Source of the DNA: WQUF01 sp031549885
GTDB taxonomy: Bacteria; Bacillota; Clostridia; Clostridiales; Clostridiaceae
Reading direction: 5' to 3'
Assembly (NCBI GenBank): GCA_031549885.1
Contig: JAVBPD010000024.1
Span: forward strand, 1 to 32,327
DNA length: 32,327 bases
Under the pieces are notes generated by a model. It searched no databases and was not told the DNA's origin. It worked only from the letters and a program-made list of their open reading frames with translations. How positions within the stretch are numbered: the first letter of the stretch is position 1; each line of letters starts with the position of its first letter. Below are positions 1 to 8,207 of the stretch, piece after piece. The translations under genes were made by a program, and so were the position numbers.

Positions 1-113
1 AATAGAAAACTAAAAATAAAAAGATATTTTATTGCCCGAATGGGTGATAAGAATTGCAAAATCAATAAATAAAAGAGTTATAGTTTTTTTAGAAAAGTTA
101 TTAGTTTTCTATT
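1..113. repeat. Short region bounded by a 13-bp inverted repeat
   Basis: AATAGAAAACTAA at 1-13 is exactly repeated in inverse at 101-113, around 87 bases of AT-rich DNA. It sits directly beyond the point where the PfkB kinase reading frame breaks (125). It could be a small terminal-inverted-repeat element, the end of a larger insertion, or a large RNA hairpin. A plus-strand frame open from the edge to a stop at 70-72 could be the tail of an unidentified gene, but is too short to call. Confidence 0.4.
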
Positions 114-124
114 AAATGCTATGA

Positions 125-364
125 CTACATTATACAAGGAGTGTATTTATTTTTTACTATTAAACCTTCTGTTGATATATTGTTTTTCTCATACCATTTT
201 CCATATATGTCAAGGTAGTCTTCTCCAACTCCTGTAACTATAGTTACATCATCATGCCAAATTTTCATTCCAGACAGCGCATATATGCCAGCACCTCCAG
301 CTATATTTTTTTTCACTTTTTTATCTGAAAAATGTATTTCATCAGTAACTGCTGTTGAAAGCAC
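125..364 (-). pseudogene. PfkB-family sugar kinase, N-terminal fragment
   Basis: Only about 79 residues remain of a ribokinase-type kinase that would normally run to about 300. What is visible matches the N-terminal part of the PfkB fold: a TDEIHF segment, a glycine-rich GGAGIYALSG substrate-loop segment, VTGVGEDY, and a KYTPC stretch near the usual sugar-lid strand. The ATP-binding C-terminal half with its GAGD motif is absent. The frame hits TAG at 125-127 and further stops follow, in DNA that looks unrelated. GTG at 364 is the apparent start, with GAGGTG about 15 bases upstream, which is a little far. It lies 28 bases behind the first ADP-ribosylglycohydrolase-like gene and was probably the last gene of that operon. 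An intact copy would phosphorylate the sugar released by the hydrolases, which is inference from context. Truncation by insertion or deletion is likelier than a sequencing error, because homology stops altogether. Confidence 0.7.
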
Positions 365-392
365 TATATAAATTTAAAACACCTCTTTCTTT

Positions 393-2465
393 TTAATGAG
401 AAACAAAAAAACCATCGCAAGTCATGGTTCCATTGTTTATAACAAAACCTGCACCACCTGATTTATAACTATTATCTTCTGCTACTAACTGCTCTATACC
501 ATCAATAAAAAGCTGAAGCTTATTTCCTAGAGCCCTAAACTCTAGCTTATATTGTATATCTTCCTCATATTTAAATTCCTTTGAAGAAAGCTTCACTATC
601 TCATCATCATATCTTTTAATAATTTCTATATTTTTATAATCTCTCATAATTGCAGCATAATACCTTCTATGGCCATTTGTCCTAATTAAAAGACCTCCAG
701 ATTTATGAAGTGAAAAACAAAGTTTTGATGAAATGCTATAGTTAATCCAATCGTCAGCGCCGATTGTTGAAGCTCCATTTTCACTTGGATGCGATACACA
801 ATATGTGTATTTAAAATCTGCAGCAAAATGCTTTGCAGAGCTTGACCATGTTTGTAACCAGTATGGATTTGTATTCCATATAGATGTCATCAGCATCCCC
901 TTTTGCGAAAAATCTTCAGGAGCCCCTTTCCAATCTATGCTAGTAAAAATTAAATTACCTGAAAATCTCTTTATGGATTTTATTGAAAATCCTAATCTAA
1001 ATATGGGCATACCATCTGTATTTGGAACTTTCCAACTTATAATGTTATCCCCTTTAACCATTTTAAAGCATTCACCATTTATCCTCCTTACATTGTTATC
1101 TATATCATAATGGAGAATATAAGGTTGTATATTTATATCTTCCTCGCTTAAATGCTTTATTTCTACAAATACATTTTGAGTTGAATAAAGAGTTGGAGAT
1201 GCAATGGTAGAAAAGTTTCTAGAAACTTCTAAAAAATCTAAAAATGTAGGCGTTGAAATTTCAGCATTTGCACCTTCAGCAACACAATAGCATTCAAGCA
1301 TAAGTCCATTATCATTTTTTAATGTTGCAACTTGTAAAAGGCTTTTAGAGTATGGGCACATGCTAAAGCCTTGCATGGAACCTTTAAATGAAAAATCAAA
1401 TCTTTTATTAGAAATCTCTGCTTTTTCATTTCTGTAGTAAGATGCTGCTTTAATTATTCTCTTAGCTTCTCGTACGGCATCAGTAACACAAGATCCTCCA
1501 TCAGAAGTTACAACTAGCATCTTATCAGCTACTGGTCCTCTAAAATCTGCCCCTTCTGTTATTGCAGAAAGTCCAAGCCTAATTCCATTTAAAGCCCCTA
1601 CATTTCCTGCATTGCAATCTGTATCCCAAGCAGCAGAAGATGCTATTTTGATGGATTTTTGAAAATCATCCTCACCTAATAAAATCGAAGCTAAAACCAT
1701 GGCATGGTTTGGAATAACATGACAACACCCTGGATAAACACCATATCCATATTTAGGATCAAGATATTCTCTCACAAGCCTCCAATTTTTTTCTCTTTCA
1801 CACAAATTGCGAACATCTTCAATGAGCAAAATAAGATCCTTATTATCTATAAATTTTAAGGCATTATCCATTAATTTATGAATATTCTTTTCCTCAAAAG
1901 CCATAGATTCCATGGCGCCTAAAAAGCATGCTGCTTCAACAGCTATTCCATCATGGCTTACGCTAGCTGCTTTTCTTATAAAATTAACAGCCTTTTCTGG
2001 ATCATCAGGAAAAGCCATGGCAAAGGCATCAATAAAAATTTGTGCTCCAATTTGCTCTGCTAGTGTTCTGCCATTTTGTTTAATTGATCCACTAATTGGA
2101 GCATTTATTCCATTTTTTAAATTTAAATAAGCTGTGTGTTCAGTAGAACGCCCAAGCCCACCCCACCAAAGTATTGTTTTATCTTCAATTATATAATTAA
2201 GCCAAGTATTTCCTATGTCTTTTGCTGAAATATCCAATTTATAATTGTAATCTTCAAGAGCCCTAAAAAATCCAAAAGTACCTGAAATATCATCATCAGC
2301 AACTATTAATGGCACATTGCATTCTTTATGAACATAATATGGTATTTCACCAAATGTTGAATTTATTTTCTCATAGGACCAACCTTCAACAGGTCTCCCT
2401 AAATATACTCCTATAATTTTTCCTAATACTCCTGCATATATCTTTTCAGAATATTTAAAACTCAT
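393..2465 (-). CDS. ADP-ribosylglycohydrolase-like enzyme with C-terminal beta-sandwich region (copy 1)
   Basis: This 690-residue protein begins with an all-alpha ADP-ribosylglycohydrolase (DraG/ARH) domain, about residues 5-340. Its likely metal ligands are visible: the D57-D58-D59 cluster in ADDDISGT, S170-H171-D172-G173, and D281-T282-D283 in WDTDCNAGNVGALNG, the last being the family's DTDxN signature. Residues about 360-690 are beta-rich; the last 120 (WINYSI, NGHRRYY, LQLFIDG, GGAGFVINNG) look like a LamG/concanavalin-type sandwich. There is no signal peptide, so it should act in the cytoplasm. In the family these enzymes remove ADP-ribose or related groups from N- or O-linked acceptors. 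Sitting behind a sugar ABC importer, this one more likely cleaves an imported glycoside, which is inference. It is a paralogue of the next gene upstream (2476-4596), with 10 bases between them. The start has an RBS-like AGGAGTGG just upstream. Confidence 0.82.
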   Translation of the reverse strand: MSFKYSEKIYAGVLGKIIGVYLGRPVEGWSYEKINSTFGEIPYYVHKECNVPLIVADDDISGTFGFFRALEDYNYKLDISAKDIGNTWLNYIIEDKTILWWGGLGRSTEHTAYLNLKNGINAPISGSIKQNGRTLAEQIGAQIFIDAFAMAFPDDPEKAVNFIRKAASVSHDGIAVEAACFLGAMESMAFEEKNIHKLMDNALKFIDNKDLILLIEDVRNLCEREKNWRLVREYLDPKYGYGVYPGCCHVIPNHAMVLASILLGEDDFQKSIKIASSAAWDTDCNAGNVGALNGIRLGLSAITEGADFRGPVADKMLVVTSDGGSCVTDAVREAKRIIKAASYYRNEKAEISNKRFDFSFKGSMQGFSMCPYSKSLLQVATLKNDNGLMLECYCVAEGANAEISTPTFLDFLEVSRNFSTIASPTLYSTQNVFVEIKHLSEEDINIQPYILHYDIDNNVRRINGECFKMVKGDNIISWKVPNTDGMPIFRLGFSIKSIKRFSGNLIFTSIDWKGAPEDFSQKGMLMTSIWNTNPYWLQTWSSSAKHFAADFKYTYCVSHPSENGASTIGADDWINYSISSKLCFSLHKSGGLLIRTNGHRRYYAAIMRDYKNIEIIKRYDDEIVKLSSKEFKYEEDIQYKLEFRALGNKLQLFIDGIEQLVAEDNSYKSGGAGFVINNGTMTCDGFFVSH

Positions 2466-2475
2466 TTAACCACTC

Positions 2476-4596
2476 CTATTTTTTATAAACTTCAAAGCCA
2501 TTTCCTAAAATAGCCCCTTCTTCCACTAAAAAACCTGCTCCCCCAAAGCAAAAACTATTATCTATAGTTTCACAAACCAAATCACCATCTATAAAGAACC
2601 GCAATTTATCATCTATTAATTCAAATTTCAATCTATATGTGCTATCAATTTCATATAGAAAATCAGTAGCTGCTAATTCAATAAATTCATCATCTATTCT
2701 TCTTCCTATTATTGCTTTTTTATCCTTAAATACAGCACAGTAATATCTTCTATGTCCTTTTGCCCTTGCAACAAGTCCAGCTTTTTTTTGCTGTGAAAAT
2801 GTTATGGTTGATTCAACTGAATAGTTCTTCCAATTATCCGTTCCAATAGTCACAACCCCATTTTCTGTTGGATGAGATATTGAAAATGTTGTTGTATAAT
2901 CTGGACAAAAGTTCTCACAAGAATTTACAAAGGATTTAAGCCACGCTGTCTCAGTAGTCCAAGGTGTTAATGAAGGTGTCATGGCCATAGACTTTCCCAT
3001 TCTAAATGCCCTAGGAGCGTCATCCCAATCTATAGATTTAACTATTACACTTCCATCAATTCTATTTTCACTAAATAGTTCAATGCCAAACCTATAAATA
3101 GGCCTTCCATCTGTAGATGGAACTTCCCAATTAATTTCATTATCCCCTTTATTTAAATCAAAAATTGCGCCATCCATCTTTTTAATCTGTTCATTTTCAT
3201 CATAGCAATCTATGAAAAATCTAAGCTTTGGATTAATCTCATTATCAGCAAAAATATGCGCTTTAACAGTCTGGGTCTCATATAAAGATGGGGATGCAAT
3301 AACATCAAAATAACTTGTCCCAACCTTCCCTTTTGGAACCATATCAACAAAAGTATCCACAGATACAGCTGCCTTCATGCCTTTTCCCAAATGGCTATAG
3401 GAAAGTTTTAATCCATATTCAGATGTAGAACCAAAAGAATTGCACAAATCTAAAAGCGCATTTTCAATAGTGCAATCAGGGTAAGGAATAAATCCTTGAA
3501 CTGCCCCATTAAATTCAAATGAAAATCTCTCTTTTTTAATTTCAACATCTTCACCATTTAACTTAGCTGCAGCAAAAATTAACTTTCTTGCTTCAATTAC
3601 TGCATCTGTAACACAGGATCCGCCATCTGATGTACAAATATACATTCTATCTGCAACGCTTTTTCTAAAATTATTTCCTGCATTAATTCCATCTAATCCT
3701 AACCTTATTCCATTTAACGCTCCTACATTGCCACTATTACAATCTGTGTCCCAACCTGCTGAACTTGCAATCATTATGGATTTTTGAAAATCATCACCGC
3801 CTAAAATCAGTGCCATCAATAAAACCAAATGATTTGTTACCATTGGACAATTTCCTGGAAACTTATCATAACCATAATTTTTGGCTATCCACCTGCGAAC
3901 TTCATGCCAATCCTTTGCATCCATGCACTCTTTTCTAAGCTCTAAAATATATCCTTTAAGCTTTTCATCAGAAATATAATTTAACCCTTTATCAAGAAGA
4001 GCATCAATATCCTTTTCATAAAAAGCCATAGACTCAATGGCAGCAAGATAACAAGCAGCTTCTACTGCAATGCCATCATGGCTCACGCTAGCTGCTTTTT
4101 TTGCCATCTTAACTGCCCTTTCAGGATTATTAGGATTAACCATAGCCCAAGTATCTATAAATATCTGAGCGCCTATTTGCTCAGCCATGCTTCTCCCATT
4201 TAGTTCAATGGATCCAGTTTTAGGTGCTTTTATCCCATTTTTTAAACGCAAAAAAGCTGTGTGTTCTGTAGAACGGCTAAGACCGCCCCACCATAAAATA
4301 GTTTTATTCTCCACTATATAATTTAACCATGTATCTCCAATTTGTTTTGCCTCTATATCTTCTTTATAATTGTTATCATAAAGCGCTCTAATAAAAGCAA
4401 AGGTCCCTGAAATATCATCATCTGGAACTATAAGCGGCGCACCTGTATAGGTGTTTTTATAAAAATTAATTTCCCCAAATTGTTCCATTATTTTTTCATA
4501 TGTCCATCCTTCCACAGGCCTTCCTAAATATACTCCAATGATTTTTCCTAAGACACCTGCATAAATTTGTTCCCTATAATTATTAATTGTTTTCAT
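2476..4596 (-). CDS. ADP-ribosylglycohydrolase-like enzyme with C-terminal beta-sandwich region (copy 2)
   Basis: This 706-residue paralogue of the following gene shares its architecture from end to end. Key sites are D59-D60-D61 in PDDDISGT, S172-H173-D174-G175, and D283-T284-D285 in GWDTDCNSGNVGALNG. Blocks such as GVLGKIIGVYLGRPVEGW and KTILWWGGL are nearly identical in the two copies, whereas the middle and C-terminal beta-rich parts have diverged. The last 120 residues (WKNYSV, KGHRRYY, LRFFIDG, GGAGFLVEEG) form the same lectin-like sandwich. All metal ligands are kept in both copies, so both are probably active, perhaps on different linkages or anomers. It lies 8 bases behind the MalG-type permease gene, so it is almost certainly cotranscribed with the importer. 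The protein is cytoplasmic by lack of a signal peptide. The substrate is unknown; a ribosylated compound or N-glycoside is a guess from family chemistry. Confidence 0.82.
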   Translation of the reverse strand: MKTINNYREQIYAGVLGKIIGVYLGRPVEGWTYEKIMEQFGEINFYKNTYTGAPLIVPDDDISGTFAFIRALYDNNYKEDIEAKQIGDTWLNYIVENKTILWWGGLSRSTEHTAFLRLKNGIKAPKTGSIELNGRSMAEQIGAQIFIDTWAMVNPNNPERAVKMAKKAASVSHDGIAVEAACYLAAIESMAFYEKDIDALLDKGLNYISDEKLKGYILELRKECMDAKDWHEVRRWIAKNYGYDKFPGNCPMVTNHLVLLMALILGGDDFQKSIMIASSAGWDTDCNSGNVGALNGIRLGLDGINAGNNFRKSVADRMYICTSDGGSCVTDAVIEARKLIFAAAKLNGEDVEIKKERFSFEFNGAVQGFIPYPDCTIENALLDLCNSFGSTSEYGLKLSYSHLGKGMKAAVSVDTFVDMVPKGKVGTSYFDVIASPSLYETQTVKAHIFADNEINPKLRFFIDCYDENEQIKKMDGAIFDLNKGDNEINWEVPSTDGRPIYRFGIELFSENRIDGSVIVKSIDWDDAPRAFRMGKSMAMTPSLTPWTTETAWLKSFVNSCENFCPDYTTTFSISHPTENGVVTIGTDNWKNYSVESTITFSQQKKAGLVARAKGHRRYYCAVFKDKKAIIGRRIDDEFIELAATDFLYEIDSTYRLKFELIDDKLRFFIDGDLVCETIDNSFCFGGAGFLVEEGAILGNGFEVYKK

Positions 4597-4604
4597 AAGT
4601 TCAC

Positions 4605-5432
4605 CTATCCTTTCACTGCTCCGCTAACAAGGCCATCAATAAAATATTTTTGTATCGAAAGGAAAAATATAACAATAGGCGCCACCATTATTACCGCACC
4701 TGCCATCATTATTCCTTGATCTGAAGTGTAAGTTCCATTCATAGATAAAAATCCTAAAGTAGCTGTAAAACTTTTTTCCCCTTGCAAAAAAGTGGATGTT
4801 ATTAAAAATTCATTCCATGCTTGAAGCCCAACAATTACGCTTACTGTTATAAGGCCAGGTGAAACAATGGGCACCATGATATTCCATATTACTTGAAAAG
4901 TATTTGCCCCATCAATCCTTGCTGCTTCTTCAAGCTCCTTAGGAACATTTAAAAAATAAGTGCGCATTAAAAATACAGATAATGGCATATTAATTGCAGC
5001 AATTATAAAACTAACAGCTGGAATGTTCCCTATTAAGTGTAAATTTGCCATTACAAAATAAAGAGGAAATAAAAAAAGCTGAATTGGAACTGTCATCGCA
5101 ACCATAAAATATAGCATTATAGCAGTGTTTCCTTTAATTCTCTTTCCAGCAAGAACATACCCTGCAAGAGATGACGCAAATAGCACTATTAAAATGGTAC
5201 ATAGAGAAAGTTCTATGCTATTTATAAACCCAAGCCCAAATTTCCCTGTTACCCATGCTTGTTTAAAGTTATCTAAATTTAAATATAAAGGAAGTGAAAG
5301 AGGATTTTTAACTATTTCTACATGAGTTTTAAAGCTATTTGTTAAAACTAAAATCAAGGGCCCTATTGCTGTAAGAGCAAAAAAACAAAGGACTATATGA
5401 AGTAAAGTATTAGTTTTTGTTTTATTAGCCAT
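4605..5432 (-). CDS. Carbohydrate ABC transporter permease, MalG type
   Basis: This 275-residue inner-membrane permease belongs to the CUT1 (MalG-like) family. About six hydrophobic helices are visible, the first near residues 10-30. The cytoplasmic EAA loop that docks to the ATPase reads EAARIDGANTFQVIW, followed by a hydrophobic VPIVSPGLI stretch. The length is normal for MalG-type subunits. It is 11 bases downstream of the MalF-type gene, and GGAGATG precedes the ATG. No ATPase subunit is encoded in this operon. That is common in Firmicutes, where one shared MsmK/UgpC-type ATPase energises several sugar importers, so the partner is expected elsewhere in the genome. With its partner it should form the channel that brings in the substrate of the two downstream hydrolases. 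Confidence 0.92.
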   Translation of the reverse strand: MANKTKTNTLLHIVLCFFALTAIGPLILVLTNSFKTHVEIVKNPLSLPLYLNLDNFKQAWVTGKFGLGFINSIELSLCTILIVLFASSLAGYVLAGKRIKGNTAIMLYFMVAMTVPIQLFLFPLYFVMANLHLIGNIPAVSFIIAAINMPLSVFLMRTYFLNVPKELEEAARIDGANTFQVIWNIMVPIVSPGLITVSVIVGLQAWNEFLITSTFLQGEKSFTATLGFLSMNGTYTSDQGIMMAGAVIMVAPIVIFFLSIQKYFIDGLVSGAVKG

Positions 5433-5443
5433 TATTTCATCTC

Positions 5444-6310
5444 CTATTCCATAATTTCTTTTCTGCTAAGCCATGTGTATAAAAATGATGCCATTAACCC
5501 AAAAATGCTCATAAAAAGCGCAACTGCTGCGGCTTTTCCAACTTGGAAAGATGAAAACGCAAAAGTATAAGCAAATGTGCTTAACATTTCTGTAGCATGT
5601 GAAGGCCCGCCATTTGTTAAAAGATATATATAATCAAACGTTAAAAAAGAATTAATGAGAATCATCACGAACATAAGCTGAAATGTAGGTAGTAAACTTG
5701 GAAATAATACATATCTAAACATTTGCCATCCATTGCATCCTTCTACTTGGGCAGCTTCTATTTGATCTTGAGGCGTTTGCCTTAAGGCTGCTAAATAAAC
5801 TATAGTTAAAAAGCCCCAATAGTGCCACATATCAACGGCAGCTACTCCAAATATGGCAGTATCCATTGAAGATAATGGAGAATTTATGTTAAAGCCTAAT
5901 TTTCTAATAAAACCAACAACCCCTGAAACTGGGTTGTAAATTATATTCAGCCATAGCATAGCATTTGTCACTGGTGCAAGGACATATGGAAATAAAAATA
6001 CCAGTTGATAAGCTGTTTTTCCCCTTTTTACTTTAAATAAGAATACAGCAGTTAAGAGGCCAATAATAACTGGAATGGTTAAAAATAATACCGTCCATGT
6101 AGTGTTATTCCTTAAAGATTGCCAAAATATGCCATCAGAGAACAGCTCATTAAAATTAGTAGTTCCTATAAAATTAGGTGGAAATTTAATACCATTCCAA
6201 TCAGTAAAAGATGTTATAACTGTTAAAACTCCAGGTATAAATACAATGCATAAGCTAATTAATAGTGCTGGAGCTATTAAAAAGTAATTTATTAAATTTC
6301 TCTTTTTCAT
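5444..6310 (-). CDS. Carbohydrate ABC transporter permease, MalF type
   Basis: This 288-residue membrane protein is the MalF/UgpA-like partner of the neighbouring MalG-type permease. It starts with a hydrophobic helix (about residues 9-30), followed by the periplasmic-loop pattern TSFTDWNG common in this family, and further membrane helices. The EAA loop is EAAQVEGCNGWQMFRYVLFPSLLP. It lacks the extra N-terminal helices of enteric MalF, as is usual in Gram-positives. GGAGTTAGCTTT precedes the ATG. A strong RNA hairpin in the 68-base gap separates it from the upstream binding-protein gene and probably lowers its expression relative to that gene. Confidence 0.92.
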   Translation of the reverse strand: MKKRNLINYFLIAPALLISLCIVFIPGVLTVITSFTDWNGIKFPPNFIGTTNFNELFSDGIFWQSLRNNTTWTVLFLTIPVIIGLLTAVFLFKVKRGKTAYQLVFLFPYVLAPVTNAMLWLNIIYNPVSGVVGFIRKLGFNINSPLSSMDTAIFGVAAVDMWHYWGFLTIVYLAALRQTPQDQIEAAQVEGCNGWQMFRYVLFPSLLPTFQLMFVMILINSFLTFDYIYLLTNGGPSHATEMLSTFAYTFAFSSFQVGKAAAVALFMSIFGLMASFLYTWLSRKEIME

Positions 6311-6334
6311 AAAGCTAACTCCTTTCTTTTAAAA

Positions 6335-6369
6335 TAAGGGACCATTATAAAGGAGTTTATGGTCCCTTA
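6335..6369 (-). terminator. Intercistronic hairpin between binding protein and permeases
   Basis: Eleven-base arms pair perfectly (6335-6345 with 6359-6369) around a 13-base loop. On the transcribed strand the stem ends in GGTCCCTTATTTT, a weak U-rich tail. Hairpins at this place in sugar ABC operons often act as leaky terminators or 3' stabilisers, giving an excess of binding protein over permease. That role is inferred here. Confidence 0.7.
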
Positions 6370-6378
6370 ACATATAAA

Positions 6379-7767
6379 TTATTTATTTAAAGGTACAGGA
6401 ATTGGAGGAACGAGACCCTTTTCAAATTCCTTGGAAAATTCTGCATCTGCTTTATCCATTAACTGTGATGCAGTGTTTTGACCATTCCAAACAGTTTCAA
6501 TATCTATAAAAACTTGTTGTGTCGCAGCAGGGAAGAATACGTTGTCATAATAGCCAAAATTACCGTTATTTATAGCTTCTGAAACAGCTTTAATTGTTTT
6601 TACATATTCTTTAGACATATATGGCATATTAGAATCATCAACCTTGCTTAAGTCTTTTAAAGGAGTTCCCCAATATCCTGGCCAAACAGCAGTCATTTCC
6701 TGCATAAATTCTGGTGTAAGCATGGTATTAATAACTTCTGCAGCTGCATCTTGTTTTTTAGAAGCTGTATTTATTGAAAACGTACAGGCAGTTCCTAAAG
6801 TATATGTAGGATAATTTATATCATCCTTGCCAGATGGAAATGGAATGAAAGCTAAATTTTCTGCTTTATCTTTAGTGAAAAAAGGCGCTGCCCATTGAAA
6901 TCCTATTGATGGTCCAATGAAAAATGGAGATTTTTCATTTGCAAGCAATTGTATAGTTTCACTAAAATTAAGATTTACATAGTCCTTTCCAGCAAGATAC
7001 CCTTTTTTATACCACTCTGCTGATTTTTCAATTGCCTCAACAACCCTTGGATTATTCCATTTTTCTTTACCAGTTAGGCAATTATAAACAGTTTCAGGGC
7101 CTGCAAAATGGGTTAAAAATAATGATGCATAATTTTCATTAACAGGCTTCCATCCTTTATTTCCTGTTACTGATGCATAAAGACCTTTAGCCATTGCTTC
7201 ATCCATTATCTTTTCAAGTTCTGCAATTGTCTTAGGTTCAGTCCACCCATTATCTTTTAATACCTTTTTATTGTAAAAAATGCCCATGGTGCTAATTGAA
7301 TTTGGAACTGAATACAAAGAACCTTTAACTGTTCCTGATTCATAAAGAGGAGTTAAAATTCTATCTTTCCAACCATATTTTTCAGAATATTTATCAAGGG
7401 AAATCAATTTTCCGGCATCAGCAAGAGGCATTACAAATGATGGACCAGAGCCATAAACAATATCAGGGCCTTGTCCTGCAGCTAAAGCTACTGAAATATC
7501 TTTATCAACAGTGTTTCTAAATTCAACTTTAAGTTCATAATTATCTTGTGATGCGTTATATTTGTCAATAAGTACATTTTTCATAGCATTCTGGCAGCCT
7601 GGATCAGCTCCCCAAAACCACATGGTTAATTGTTCTTTTTTAGATGATGCTGCTTTTGTATCTCCATTGCCTTGGCTTAAGTTTTCATCTTTTGAGTTTT
7701 GTCCACAACTAATAAATGTTGAAAATGCTAATATTGATGTAATTAATAATAACCCTAATTTCTTCAT
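6379..7767 (-). CDS. Extracellular sugar-binding lipoprotein of an ABC importer
   Basis: This 462-residue solute-binding protein has a lipoprotein signal peptide: KK at residues 2-3, a hydrophobic core, and FISC with the lipidated cysteine at residue 21. A short charged linker rich in Ser, Asn and Lys follows. The mature part carries CUT1-family features (TMWFWGADPG, KVEFRNTVD, DIVYGSG, GTACTFSINTASK). It should be anchored on the outer face of the membrane and deliver a sugar or glycoside to the two permeases. The gene overlaps the YjbQ-family gene by four bases (ATGA), implying translational coupling, and AGGAGGAGAGG precedes its ATG. The specific ligand cannot be read from the sequence. 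Its catabolic neighbours suggest a glycoside cleaved by ARH-type enzymes. Confidence 0.92.
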   Translation of the reverse strand: MKKLGLLLITSILAFSTFISCGQNSKDENLSQGNGDTKAASSKKEQLTMWFWGADPGCQNAMKNVLIDKYNASQDNYELKVEFRNTVDKDISVALAAGQGPDIVYGSGPSFVMPLADAGKLISLDKYSEKYGWKDRILTPLYESGTVKGSLYSVPNSISTMGIFYNKKVLKDNGWTEPKTIAELEKIMDEAMAKGLYASVTGNKGWKPVNENYASLFLTHFAGPETVYNCLTGKEKWNNPRVVEAIEKSAEWYKKGYLAGKDYVNLNFSETIQLLANEKSPFFIGPSIGFQWAAPFFTKDKAENLAFIPFPSGKDDINYPTYTLGTACTFSINTASKKQDAAAEVINTMLTPEFMQEMTAVWPGYWGTPLKDLSKVDDSNMPYMSKEYVKTIKAVSEAINNGNFGYYDNVFFPAATQQVFIDIETVWNGQNTASQLMDKADAEFSKEFEKGLVPPIPVPLNK

Positions 7768-8195
7768 AGCCTCTCCTCCTTATATGAATCTGGTTGTATC
7801 TTTATAAAATATTCTCTTTTTCTTGGCCCATCAAATTCAACAAAATATACACCTTGTGAATGCCCTAGTAATAATTGTCCTTCATTTATAATTAATGGCA
7901 AGCTCACCCCTAATATTGAAGATTTTACATGTCCAGCAGCATCTTGAGGCGTATCATGTTGGTGTTTAAAATCTATTCTAGTCGGTATTAATTTGCATAT
8001 TTCGTCTTGTAAATCTTCAAGCCCTGCAGGGTCCCAAAAGGATGTTATTGTTAAACCTGCTGTTGTATGTGGGGTAAATATTATACACACTCCTGTTTTT
8101 ACGTTAGTTTCTTCAAGAAATGCTTTTATAGAATCTGTTATTTGCACAACATCATTATGTTTTGTCTCTAAATTAAACTTTTTAATTAATTCCAC
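7764..8195 (-). CDS. YjbQ-family (UPF0047) protein
   Basis: This 143-residue protein is full length for the YjbQ/UPF0047 family. Visible signatures are TPHTTAGLTI near residue 42, the DAAGHVKSSILG block with its conserved His, the GQLLLGHSQGVYFVEFDGPRKRE C-terminal block, and interspersed His and Asp residues typical of the family. YjbQ proteins form a small beta-barrel trimer with a His-rich pocket. Weak thiamine-phosphate-synthase activity has been ascribed to E. coli YjbQ, but the physiological role is unsettled. Here it is locked into a sugar-uptake operon: its stop overlaps the start of the binding-protein gene (ATGA), and it lies 12 bases behind the SIS gene. This suggests a job in the same pathway, perhaps on a phosphorylated intermediate, which is inference. 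Confidence 0.88.
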   Translation of the reverse strand: MELIKKFNLETKHNDVVQITDSIKAFLEETNVKTGVCIIFTPHTTAGLTITSFWDPAGLEDLQDEICKLIPTRIDFKHQHDTPQDAAGHVKSSILGVSLPLIINEGQLLLGHSQGVYFVEFDGPRKREYFIKIQPDSYKEERL

Positions 8196-8207
8196 CTTAA
8201 TTGCCCC

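Noticed and set aside
1..72. Possible C-terminal tail of a plus-strand gene ending at 70-72
   Set aside because: Only about 23 codons, no recognisable motif and no upstream context, so not called as a gene.
805..1110. Open frame on the plus strand inside the first ARH gene
   Set aside because: It is antisense to a well-supported gene, has no ribosome binding site and shows no family motif. The same holds for other frames opposite real genes, such as 1912-2130, 5125-5325, 24897-25364 and 30922-31263.
393..4596. ARH pair as a DraT/DraG nitrogenase control or toxin-antitoxin ADP-ribosylation system
   Set aside because: No ADP-ribosyltransferase, nitrogenase or toxin gene is present; the neighbours are a sugar importer and sugar-phosphate enzymes.
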